Source of the DNA: an uncultured Atopobiaceae bacterium
GTDB lineage: Bacteria; Actinomycetota; Coriobacteriia; Coriobacteriales; Atopobiaceae
Reading direction: 5' to 3'
DNA: 13,949 nucleotides
NCBI GenBank assembly: GCA_944321005.1
Contig: CALUJT010000029.1
Location: 1 to 13,949, forward strand
In this document: positions 7,098 through 13,580 of the stretch, piece by piece
Layout of the letters: the number at the start of each line of letters is the position of its first letter
Numbering within the stretch: the first letter of the stretch is position 1
Program-made: the position numbers and the translations under genes
The notes under the pieces: model-generated
What the model was told of the DNA's origin: nothing
The model's database searches: none
What the model saw: only the letters and a program-made list of their open reading frames with translations

Positions 7098-7154
7098 GAT
7101 TGGGCAAAACCTTTGATGCCATGGGGTGTCCGGGATCAAAGGTTTTGCCCAATC
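7098..7154. repeat. Palindromic repeat pair C (20-bp perfect inverted repeat)
   Basis: The left arm 7098-7117 and the right arm 7135-7154 (ATCAAAGGTTTTGCCCAATC) are exact reverse complements around a 17-base loop. It is the same element as pair A. One arm position differs between A and C (ATT against TTT), and the change is matched in the opposite arm, so both hairpins stay perfect. The tail GCAAGGGTTTCG follows the right arm. Confidence 0.9.
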
Positions 7155-7183
7155 GCAAGGGTTTCGTGCGAAGGGCGTCTGCT

Positions 7184-7215
7184 GGGGCGACAAGAACCTG
7201 GGGGCGACAAGAACC
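7184..7215. repeat. Two direct copies of a 15-bp repeat downstream of thrB
   Basis: GGGGCGACAAGAACC occurs at 7184-7198 and again, identically, at 7201-7215, a period of 17. The second copy ends two bases before the thrB stop codon (7218-7220 on the plus strand). The role is unknown. It may be another short dispersed repeat or the product of a slipped duplication. Confidence 0.75.
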
Positions 7216-7217
7216 CG

Positions 7218-8096
7218 TCAGTGCACCTCGACGGTGGTGCCGAGCGTGTTGGCGGGAAGAGCCTGGAGCCAGAAGCAGGGGCGCGCGGCGCGCAGGGCGT
7301 CGGCAACGCGGGCGGCGGCCTCGTCCCCGTCCGCCACGGCGAGCATGGTGGACCCCGAGCCGGAGATCATGTACGCGCAGGCTCCCGCGCCGAGCGCCGC
7401 CTCGCGCAGCGCGTCGTAGTCCGGGATGAGCTTGGCGCGGTAGGGCTCATGGAGCCTGTCGTGGCAGGCGGCGCCCAGGAGCTCGGCGTCGCCGAGCTCG
7501 AGCGCGCGGACCACCGCTACGCAGCGGCCCATCTGCCATACGGCGGTGTCGCGTGAGACCTCGGTCGGCAGCACGCGGCGCGCCTCGGCCGTGCGGACTT
7601 CGTAGGGCGGGGCCACGGCAACGAAGCGCAGGTTGTCCGCAACGTCCATGCGCGTGGAGGTGGTCGTCTCCCCGTCGACGAACGAGCTCACGAGCCCGCC
7701 CAGGAGCGCGGGCGCCACGTTGTCGGGGTGGCCCTCCATTGCCACGGCGAGCTCGAGCGCCCGCTCGCGGTCGAATCCCTCGGGGGAGAGCGCCATGGCG
7801 GCGCCGATGCCCGCGATGACGCACGCGGAGCTGGAGCCAAGGCCGCCGGAGAGGGGGATGGGGGAGAGGATCGTGACGTGGAGCGGCACAGCCTGCGTGC
7901 CGAGGCGCCCGCAGGCGTCGAGGTACGACTGCCACACGAGGTTGTCCTCCCCGCGGAAGCGCTGCTCGCAGCCCTCGATCTCCAGGTGCTCGCTCGGGGT
8001 CATGAGGAACGTGGCCGTGAGGTCGAGCGCGATGCCCAGACAGTCGAAGCCCACGCCCACGTTGGCGCTCGTCGCCGGAACGCGGACGATCACCAT
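7218..8096 (-). CDS. thrB: Homoserine kinase
   Basis: This cytoplasmic GHMP-family kinase makes O-phosphohomoserine from homoserine and ATP, the fourth step from aspartate to threonine. The N terminus has VRVPATSANVGVGFDCLG. The GHMP phosphate loop is PLSGGLGSSSA (residues 81-91), followed by EGHPDNVAPALLGG (121-134) and the C-terminal glycine motif MISGSGSTML. The length of 292 aa is normal. The ATG at 8096 fits family starts but has no clear ribosome binding site. An in-frame GTG at 8126 overlaps the thrC stop (GTGA) with GAGGG upstream and would add ten residues. The gene is the second of the thrC-thrB unit, 26 bases after thrC, so translational coupling is likely. Confidence 0.93.
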   Translation of the reverse strand: MVIVRVPATSANVGVGFDCLGIALDLTATFLMTPSEHLEIEGCEQRFRGEDNLVWQSYLDACGRLGTQAVPLHVTILSPIPLSGGLGSSSACVIAGIGAAMALSPEGFDRERALELAVAMEGHPDNVAPALLGGLVSSFVDGETTTSTRMDVADNLRFVAVAPPYEVRTAEARRVLPTEVSRDTAVWQMGRCVAVVRALELGDAELLGAACHDRLHEPYRAKLIPDYDALREAALGAGACAYMISGSGSTMLAVADGDEAAARVADALRAARPCFWLQALPANTLGTTVEVH

Positions 8097-8122
8097 GGGC
8101 CGATCGCGGCCGTCGGCCCCGA

Positions 8123-9607
8123 TCACAGGAAGACCCTCGCGCAGGCGGACTCCACGAAGGCGCCCATGCGCTCGCGGTCGCAGACGTCGTCGTGCAGGAC
8201 CTCGCCCTCGCGCAGGCCGGAGAGCTGTGCCGGGGCGACGGTGCCGGTGAGTCGCTCGAGCGCGTCCATGCACGCGAAGCCGTTCATGCCGTCCGTCGCC
8301 TCTCCAAGGGCGCCGAGCACGTCGGAGCAGAACTTGTAGGGGCTGGCGGTGGAGAGGCACACGCGCTCCGTGCCGTCGGCGGGCAGCGCGTCGAGGACGT
8401 GCTTGGCCACGGCCGTGTGCGGGTCTATGAGGACGTCGAGCTCGCGCCAGGTGTCGAGGATGGTGCGACGCGTCTGCGCGTCGTCCGCGCGGCCGCAGGA
8501 GAAGGTGGAGCGAATCTCGTCCAACACGGCCTCGGGCACCGTGTAGAAGCCCTTCTCGGCGAGCTGGGCCATGAGGGAGGAGACGAGCTCGCAGTCGCCG
8601 TCGGAGGCGTAGTAGAGGAGGCGCTCCAGATTGGAGGACACGAGGATGTCCATCGAGGGCGAGATCGTCTTGTGGAAGTCGCGGCGCCGGTCGTAGGTGC
8701 CGGTGGTGAGGAAGTCCGTGAGGACGTCGTTGGCGTTGGACGCCACCACGAGGCGCCTCACGGGCAGGCCCAGGCGCTTGGCGAAGTAGCCGGCGAGCAC
8801 GTCGCCGAAGTTGCCCGTGGGCACGCAGAAGGTGACCTCCTCGCCCATGCGGACGGCATCCCTGCACACGAGCTGCGCGTAGGCATCGAAGTAGTAGGTG
8901 ACCTGCGGGGCGAGGCGCCCCACGTTGATGGAGTTGGCGCTCGAGAGCGCGACGCCGTTGCCGGCGAGACGCTCGGCCAGGGCCTCGTCGGAGAAGATGC
9001 GCTTGACCTCGCCCTGGCAGTCGTCGAAGGTGCCGCGCACGGCGCACACGGCGACGTTGTCGCCGGGCTGGGTCACCATCTGCAGGCGCTGGATGTCCGA
9101 GACCTTGCCGTGGGGGTAGAAGACGGCCACGCCGGTGCCCGCCACGTTGGCAAAGCCGTCGAGTGCCGCCTTGCCGGTGTCGCCGGAGGTTGCGGTCACG
9201 ATCATGATCTTGCGGCCGTCGCCTCCGCGCGCGACGCTCATGAGGCGCGGCAGCATCTGAAGGGCCACGTCCTTGAAGGCGCAGGTGGGGCCGTGGTAGA
9301 GCTCGAGCAGCCAGTCCGTGCCGAGCGGCGTCACCGGGCAGACGGCGGGCGTGTCCCACTGGGAGCCGTAGGCGCCCTCGACGCACGAGGCGAGCTCCTC
9401 TGCGGCGTAGTCCGGCAGAAGCGTCCCAAGCACCAGGCGCGCCGTGTCGTGGAAGCCCTGGGCGCACACGGTCTCGAGGGAGACGCCCTTCTCGCCGAGC
9501 GCGTCGCTCACGTAGAGCCCGCCGTCGGGCGCGATGCCCGCGAGGATAGCTTGCTTGCTTGTTACGGAATCGCCGGCAGAGCGCGTGCTGTGGTAGAACG
9601 TGGTCAC
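8123..9607 (-). CDS. thrC: Threonine synthase
   Basis: This PLP enzyme converts O-phosphohomoserine to threonine. The protein is 494 aa, the long form also seen in Proteobacteria and yeast. It opens with the typical YHSTR segment and PDGGLYV. It has LYHGPTCAFKDVALQ with the PLP lysine at residue 112, and TATSGDTGKAAL for cofactor phosphate binding. NSINVGRLAPQVTYYFDAY and VPTGNFGDVLAGYFAKRLG are further family signatures. I chose the GTG at 9607 because AAGGAG (9613-9618 on the plus strand) lies five bases upstream and the N terminus matches the family. A longer reading towards 9721 would overlap hom and lacks similarity. It is the first gene of the minus-strand unit, divergent from hom. Confidence 0.95.
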   Translation of the reverse strand: MTTFYHSTRSAGDSVTSKQAILAGIAPDGGLYVSDALGEKGVSLETVCAQGFHDTARLVLGTLLPDYAAEELASCVEGAYGSQWDTPAVCPVTPLGTDWLLELYHGPTCAFKDVALQMLPRLMSVARGGDGRKIMIVTATSGDTGKAALDGFANVAGTGVAVFYPHGKVSDIQRLQMVTQPGDNVAVCAVRGTFDDCQGEVKRIFSDEALAERLAGNGVALSSANSINVGRLAPQVTYYFDAYAQLVCRDAVRMGEEVTFCVPTGNFGDVLAGYFAKRLGLPVRRLVVASNANDVLTDFLTTGTYDRRRDFHKTISPSMDILVSSNLERLLYYASDGDCELVSSLMAQLAEKGFYTVPEAVLDEIRSTFSCGRADDAQTRRTILDTWRELDVLIDPHTAVAKHVLDALPADGTERVCLSTASPYKFCSDVLGALGEATDGMNGFACMDALERLTGTVAPAQLSGLREGEVLHDDVCDRERMGAFVESACARVFL

Positions 9608-9630
9608 GGTTGCTCCTTGCGTTTGGGACC

Positions 9631-9645
9631 AAGGCCCGGGGCCTT
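9631..9645. promoter_or_regulatory. GC-rich palindrome in the thrC leader
   Basis: AAGGCCC at 9631-9637 and GGGCCTT at 9639-9645 are exact reverse complements around a single base. The palindrome lies just upstream of the thrC ribosome binding site, so it could be a repressor site or an mRNA hairpin. The regulator is unknown. Confidence 0.4.
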
Positions 9646-9657
9646 TCCTGACGCATG

Positions 9658-9663
9658 TATGAT
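9658..9663 (+). promoter_or_regulatory. Possible -10 box for hom
   Basis: TATGAT at 9658-9663 lies in the divergent thrC/hom region, 57 bases before the hom start. It matches four or five bases of TATAAT. No good -35 box lies at the usual distance. The reverse complement of the overlapping bases reads TATCAT and could serve thrC in the same way. Confidence 0.25.
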
Positions 9664-9671
9664 AAGCCGCA

Positions 9672-9688
9672 GGCCGCGCCCCGCGGCC
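9672..9688. promoter_or_regulatory. 17-bp GC palindrome in the divergent hom/thrC region
   Basis: GGCCGCG at 9672-9678 and CGCGGCC at 9682-9688 are exact reverse complements around CCC. The site lies just downstream of the possible hom -10 box, where an operator or a 5' leader hairpin would be expected. It could allow common control of hom-lysC-asd and thrC-thrB. Confidence 0.45.
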
Positions 9689-9719
9689 GCCTGACACAGA
9701 CTCGAAAGATTGGACGCAC

Positions 9720-10841
9720 ATGAAGATCGCCCTTCTCGGCTACGGCACGGTGGGCCGCGGCGTGGACGAGATAGTCTCCGCGCGCGTGCCGCAGGTGGAG
9801 GTCTCCCGCATCCTCGAGCTGCCCGACCGCCTCACCGACCCGCGCATGACCTCGAGCTACGAGGAGATCCTCGCGGACGCCTCGGTCGAGCTCGTGGTCG
9901 AGTGCATGGGCGGCGTCGAGCCCGCGCACACCTACATCATGGCCGCCCTCGCGGCGGGCAAGAACGTCGTGACCTCCAACAAGGCGGTCGTCGCCGCGCA
10001 CTTCGGGGAGTTCGCGGACGCGGCGCGCGCGACGGGGGCGAGCCTCTACATCGAGGCCTCCGTCGGCGGCGGCATCCCCTGGATCGCGAGCATCGAGAAG
10101 GTGCGCAGGGTCGATGACGTCACGTCCTTCTCGGGAATCATGAACGGCACCACCAACTACATCGTCGACGCCATGCGCCGAGACGGGGCGGACTTTGACG
10201 AGGTCCTCGCCCGCGCCCAGGAGATGGGCTACGCGGAGCGCGACCCCTCGGCGGACGTCGACGGCATCGACGTGCTCAACAAGACCATCATCACCGCCTC
10301 CGTCGCCTTTGGCGTGGCGTGCGAGAAGGGCCTCCCCGCGTCGGGCATCCGCAATCTGCGCCTTTCCGACCTCGAGCTCTTTGCCGCGCACGGCCGCACC
10401 GTGAAGCTGCTCGGCAGGGGGGTATCGCGCGACGGCCGCTACGCGGCCGCGGTGGAGCCCGTTGCGGTGGCTGCGGACTCGCTCGAGGCGGCCGTGCCCT
10501 CCAACTTCAACCTCGTCACGCTCGACGCCACCACGGTGGGCGAGCTCAGGTTCTACGGCCAGGGTGCGGGGAGCCTCCCCACCGGCAACGCCATCGTCCA
10601 GGACGTGCTCGACTGCGCGACCGGCGCGCGCAGGCCCGTCTACGACTTCTCGCGCGGCCTCGCGTACGACCCCTCGCTCCTGCGGGCGGACTACGTGTAC
10701 CGCACCTCGGCGAGCATCGGCGGCGGGGAGTACGCTCCGGGCGCCGTCCTCGTGCGCGACCTCACCGCGCAGGCCGCGCGCGCCCTTCTCGACGAGGCGC
10801 TCGTCACCGACCCGACCACGTTCATGGCCGCGCTCTCGTAG
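9720..10841 (+). CDS. hom: Homoserine dehydrogenase (no full ACT domain)
   Basis: This enzyme reduces aspartate semialdehyde to homoserine with NAD(P)H. The Rossmann motif GYGTVG is at residues 7-12, with CMGG near 62-65. The catalytic domain holds GGGIP, the MNGTTNYI segment (141-148), and QEMGYAERDPSADVDGIDVLNK with Asp184 and Lys188, the expected Asp-x3-Lys catalytic pair. At 373 aa it is shorter than the usual Gram-positive enzyme of about 430 aa. The C-terminal ACT domain is missing or reduced to about 45 residues after YVYRTSA. Feedback control by threonine through that domain is therefore doubtful. The ATG at 9720 gives the family N terminus. The ribosome binding site is weak (GAAAG). 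It is the first gene of hom-lysC-asd. Confidence 0.95.
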   Translation: MKIALLGYGTVGRGVDEIVSARVPQVEVSRILELPDRLTDPRMTSSYEEILADASVELVVECMGGVEPAHTYIMAALAAGKNVVTSNKAVVAAHFGEFADAARATGASLYIEASVGGGIPWIASIEKVRRVDDVTSFSGIMNGTTNYIVDAMRRDGADFDEVLARAQEMGYAERDPSADVDGIDVLNKTIITASVAFGVACEKGLPASGIRNLRLSDLELFAAHGRTVKLLGRGVSRDGRYAAAVEPVAVAADSLEAAVPSNFNLVTLDATTVGELRFYGQGAGSLPTGNAIVQDVLDCATGARRPVYDFSRGLAYDPSLLRADYVYRTSASIGGGEYAPGAVLVRDLTAQAARALLDEALVTDPTTFMAALS

Positions 10842-10842
10842 C

Positions 10843-10901
10843 TTGACAGTCTGCCCGGGGCCAGCTGTCAAGTTGACAGTTTGCCCGGGGCCAACTGTCA
10901 A
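10843..10901 (+). repeat. Two tandem 29-bp imperfect palindromes between hom and lysC
   Basis: Copies at 10843-10871 and 10873-10901 repeat with period 30. Each starts TTGACAGT, has a TGCCCGGGGCCA centre and ends CTGTCAA. The outer seven bases pair in each copy. They differ at only two positions. The first begins one base after the hom stop. The last part, TGTCAACCCGAC (10896-10907), recurs after lysC at 12287-12298. These are probably intercistronic RNA hairpins or small REP-like elements. No -10 box accompanies the TTGACA motifs. Confidence 0.85.
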
Positions 10902-10932
10902 CCCGACCGTCCGAAAGGCTAGGTTTCACAGC

Positions 10933-12264
10933 ATGATCAAGATCGCAAAGTTCGGCGGCTCTTCCGTCGCCTCCGCCGAGCAGTTCCGCAAGGTGAAGGA
11001 GATCGTCGAGGCGGACCCCGACCGCCGCTTCGTGGTGGTGTCCGCGGCCGGAAAGCGCTTCGACGGTGACAACAAGATCACCGACCTCCTGCTCCTCGTG
11101 AACGCGCACGTGCAGTACCACGTGGACTGCACGGGCCTTCTGGCCGACATCGAGCAGCGCTTCCTCGACATCGCCTCCGAGCTCGGGCTCAAGTGGCCGG
11201 TGCGAGAGAAGTTCGAGATTTTCGCCAAGAACATCAAGAAGCACTCGCCCGAGTACATCGTGGCGCGGGGCGAGTGGTTCACCGCCCACCTCATGGCCGA
11301 GTACCTGGGCATGCCGTTCGTCGACGCGGCCGACGTCATGGTCTTCCACCACAACGGCGAGGTGGACATGGAGCGCACGGCGTCGCGCCTCAAGGACGTG
11401 ATGGTGCGCCAGGGCTCCTTCGTGCTGCCGGGCTTCTACGGCGCCACGGTCGACGGTCAGATCAAGCTCTTCCAGCGCGGCGGCGGCGACATCACGGGCG
11501 CCATCCTCGCCAGGTGCATCGACGCCGGCCTCTACGAGAACTGGACGGACGTCTCCGGCTTCCTCTCCGCCGACCCGCGCATCGTCGACCACCCGCGCTC
11601 CATCCGCCGCATCACCTTCGACGAGATGCGCGAGCTCTCCTACATGGGCGCCTCGGTCCTGCAGGAGGAGGCCATCTTCCCCGTGCGCGAGGTGAACATT
11701 CCCATTCAGATCAAGAACACCAACCGTCCCCAGGACGAGGGCACCATCATCCGCGAGAAGGCGCGCATCGGCGAGGACGAGCACCTCATCACCGGCATCG
11801 CCGGCAAGAGGGACTTCATCTCCGTGCACGTGAAGAAGGCCCACATGTCGGGCGAGGTGGGCTTCGTGCGCCGCGCGCTCTCCGTCTTCGAGCGCTACGG
11901 GATCTCCGTGGAGCACATCCCCACGGGCGTCGACTCGTTCTCGGTGGTGGTCAACGGTGCCGACGTACGCGACTCGATCTACTCCATCGTGACCGACATC
12001 CGCCGCGAGCTCGAGCCGGACGACATCACCATGGTGGACAAGCTCGCCCTGCTCTCCGTGGTCGGCCGCAACATGTCCAAGCGCAGCGGCACCTCCGGAA
12101 AGATCTTCGGGGCGCTGGGCGAGGCGGGCATCAACATCCGCATGATCACGCAGAGCTCCCAGGAGATCTCGATCATCATGGGCGTCAACAACGACGACTT
12201 CGAGCGCGCCGTCCAGGTGATCTACGACCGCTTCGTCCGCGACGAGATGGTCACCGCCAGCTAA
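10933..12264 (+). CDS. lysC: Aspartate kinase with two C-terminal ACT domains
   Basis: This enzyme phosphorylates aspartate, the committed first step for threonine, lysine and methionine. The N terminus has KFGGSSV (residues 6-12). The kinase domain contains VVSAAGKR, RGGGDITGA (182 onward) and YENWTDVSGFLSADPRIV. The ACT pair runs from about residue 295 to the end: SVHVKKAHMSGEVGFVRRAL, then LSVVGRNMSKRSGTSGKIFG and NIRMITQSSQEISII. The length of 443 aa and the overall pattern are closest to the monofunctional AKIII type (Bacillus YclM-like), which is known to respond to lysine plus threonine. Inhibition here is an inference. The ATG at 10933 gives the conserved N terminus, although the frame is open far upstream through hom. 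The ribosome binding site is weak (GAAAGG/AGG). Confidence 0.94.
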   Translation: MIKIAKFGGSSVASAEQFRKVKEIVEADPDRRFVVVSAAGKRFDGDNKITDLLLLVNAHVQYHVDCTGLLADIEQRFLDIASELGLKWPVREKFEIFAKNIKKHSPEYIVARGEWFTAHLMAEYLGMPFVDAADVMVFHHNGEVDMERTASRLKDVMVRQGSFVLPGFYGATVDGQIKLFQRGGGDITGAILARCIDAGLYENWTDVSGFLSADPRIVDHPRSIRRITFDEMRELSYMGASVLQEEAIFPVREVNIPIQIKNTNRPQDEGTIIREKARIGEDEHLITGIAGKRDFISVHVKKAHMSGEVGFVRRALSVFERYGISVEHIPTGVDSFSVVVNGADVRDSIYSIVTDIRRELEPDDITMVDKLALLSVVGRNMSKRSGTSGKIFGALGEAGINIRMITQSSQEISIIMGVNNDDFERAVQVIYDRFVRDEMVTAS

Positions 12265-12265
12265 C

Positions 12266-12292
12266 TTGACAAGGGGACAGTCCCTTTGTCAA
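12266..12292 (+). repeat. 27-bp palindrome between lysC and asd
   Basis: TTGACAAGGGGA at 12266-12277 pairs with TCCCTTTGTCAA at 12281-12292 around a CAG loop, with a single G-T pair. It starts one base after the lysC stop. Its outer ends and the following CCCGAC match the hom-lysC palindromes, although the centre differs. It lacks a T-run, so it is more likely an intercistronic hairpin or a REP-like element than a terminator. Confidence 0.85.
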
Positions 12293-12312
12293 CCCGACTG
12301 AGAGGAAACGCC

Positions 12313-13329
12313 ATGAGCGAGAAGAACGTCGCCATCCTCGGCGCCACGGGCGTCGTGGGCCAGCAGATGCTCCAGTGCCTCGAGGAGCGCGACTTCCCCG
12401 TGCGCGAGCTCGTCCCGCTGGCGAGCCAGCGCTCCGTCGACGCCGGGCGTACCGTGAGCTTCCGCGGCGAGGAGGTGCCCGTCCGCCTGGCGGAGCCTGC
12501 CGCCTTCGAGGGCGCCGACATAGTGCTCGGCGCCGCCGACGACGCCACCGCCCGCGAGCTTCTCCCCGAGGCCGTCCGCCGCGGCGCCGTGTGCGTGGAC
12601 AACAGCCACGCCTTCCGCCTGGAGCCGGACGTGCCGCTCGTCGTCCCCGAGGTCAACGCCGGTGACATAGCCGGGCACCACGGCATCATCGCCAACCCCA
12701 ACTGTGCCACCATCATCGGCCTCGTGCCGGTATGGCCGCTCCACCAGGCCGCCGGTCTCACGCGCCTCATCGTCTCCACCTACCAGGCGGCGTCGGGCGC
12801 CGGCCTGCCGGGCCTCCTCGAGCTCGAGCGCGAGATCCGCTGCGTCGCCGCCGGCGAGGAGGTGGGGGAGAGCGCCCCCTTCCAGTACCAGCTCGCGGAG
12901 AACCTCATCCCGCAGATCGGCGGCTTCAACGAGGAGGGCTACACCTCCGAGGAGATGAAGATGCAGAACGAGGGCCGCAAGATCATGCACCTGCCCGAGC
13001 TGCGCGTGAACTGCACCTGCGTGCGCGTGCCCGTGGTGCGCTCGCACTCCGAGTCCATCACCGCAGAGTTCGAGCGGCCGCTCTCCGTGGAGCGGGCGCG
13101 CGAGATCCTCGAGTCTGCGCCGGGCGTGAGGGTCGTGGACGAGCCCTCCTCCTCGCGCTACCCCATGCCGCTCGAGACCTCCGACCAGGACCTCGTGTGG
13201 GTGGGCCGCATCCGACGCGACCTCTCCGCCCCCGACGGCACGAGCTCCATCACCTTCTGGTGCTGCGGCGACCAGATCCGCAAGGGCGCGGCCACCAACG
13301 CCGTGCAAATCGCCGAGTACCTGGTGTAG
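12313..13329 (+). CDS. asd: Aspartate-semialdehyde dehydrogenase
   Basis: This enzyme reduces aspartyl phosphate to aspartate semialdehyde with NADPH, the branch point of lysine and threonine synthesis. It has the nucleotide-binding GATGVVG (residues 10-16), the catalytic cysteine in NPNCAT (Cys131), STYQAASGAG just after it, and the base histidine in RVPVVRSHSE (His245). At 338 aa it is normal for the family. The ATG at 12313 has AGAGG seven bases upstream. A longer frame from 12286 would begin inside the preceding palindrome and is not needed. It is the last gene of hom-lysC-asd and converges on the aminopeptidase gene. Confidence 0.95.
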   Translation: MSEKNVAILGATGVVGQQMLQCLEERDFPVRELVPLASQRSVDAGRTVSFRGEEVPVRLAEPAAFEGADIVLGAADDATARELLPEAVRRGAVCVDNSHAFRLEPDVPLVVPEVNAGDIAGHHGIIANPNCATIIGLVPVWPLHQAAGLTRLIVSTYQAASGAGLPGLLELEREIRCVAAGEEVGESAPFQYQLAENLIPQIGGFNEEGYTSEEMKMQNEGRKIMHLPELRVNCTCVRVPVVRSHSESITAEFERPLSVERAREILESAPGVRVVDEPSSSRYPMPLETSDQDLVWVGRIRRDLSAPDGTSSITFWCCGDQIRKGAATNAVQIAEYLV

Positions 13330-13367
13330 CGGCGGTCGAGGGTGGCGTGCGGGCAGCCTGAGCCGCG

Positions 13368-13479
13368 CCCGTCATGCGCAATTGGCGATTTCCGGAATCC
13401 CGAGCTACGCGTTCCTCCTTGGACGCGTAGCTCGGGATTTGTGGTGCTATTGGCCACTTTTCCGAAGTTGCGCATCGGG
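13368..13479. repeat. Cruciform-type intergenic element between asd and the aminopeptidase gene
   Basis: The inner perfect 17-bp inverted repeat is AATCCCGAGCTACGCGT at 13396-13412 with its complement at 13423-13439 and a 10-base loop. An outer repeat pairs ATGCGCAA (13374-13381) with TTGCGCAT (13468-13475), and CCCG (13368-13371) with CGGG (13476-13479). Between them, ATTGGC followed by TTTCCG-like sequence occurs on both sides as a direct repeat. No long T-run follows, but the stem could act as a bidirectional terminator for the two convergent genes. Confidence 0.8.
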
Positions 13480-13508
13480 TAGTTTCATCTTCTGCACGCG
13501 TAACCCCA

Positions 13509-13539
13509 GATTCCGGTAATCCGAGTCTACGCGTTCTCC
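13509..13539 (+). repeat. Second partial copy of the asd-downstream element
   Basis: ATTCCGGTAATCCGAGTCTA at 13510-13529, then CGCGTTCTCC, closely matches the left half of the preceding element (13389-13418), with small insertions and substitutions. CGCGTA at 13497-13502 can pair with TACGCG at 13528-13533, so this copy may fold on its own. No right arm of the 17-bp type is present. Confidence 0.6.
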
Positions 13540-13580
13540 AAGAAGCCCCAGGTGGACAGGCTTCCAGCGCGGGCGGAGCG

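Larger units (their letters stand above)
6806..7217. other. Repeat-rich gap between convergent endonuclease-like gene and thrB
   Basis: No gene is supported in this 412-base gap. It contains repeat copies F and E, palindrome pair C and a 15-bp direct repeat. I see no classical terminator with a T-run for either flanking gene, so the palindromes may serve as the transcription end for both strands. Confidence 0.5.

Noticed and set aside
5238..7157. CRISPR array
   Set aside because: The repeats occur in both orientations, at irregular spacing, around a gene. There are no regular spacers and no cas genes.
10843..10878. TTGACA motifs as -35 promoter boxes for lysC
   Set aside because: No -10-like sequence lies 16-18 bases downstream of either copy, and the motifs are the ends of palindromes.
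7218..10901. Very long minus-strand open frame spanning thrB and far beyond
   Set aside because: Only its 3' part is thrB. The upstream part runs antisense to hom and out of frame through thrC, with no family similarity. Such frames are common in GC-rich DNA.
10462..10932. N-terminal extension of LysC through the hom 3' region
   Set aside because: The frame is open but codes for Arg/Pro/Ser-rich sequence antiphase to hom. The conserved aspartate kinase N terminus begins at the ATG at 10933.
10842..10932. Lysine riboswitch or T-box before lysC
   Set aside because: The gap is only about 91 bases and is filled mainly by the tandem hairpins. No riboswitch or T-box core is visible.
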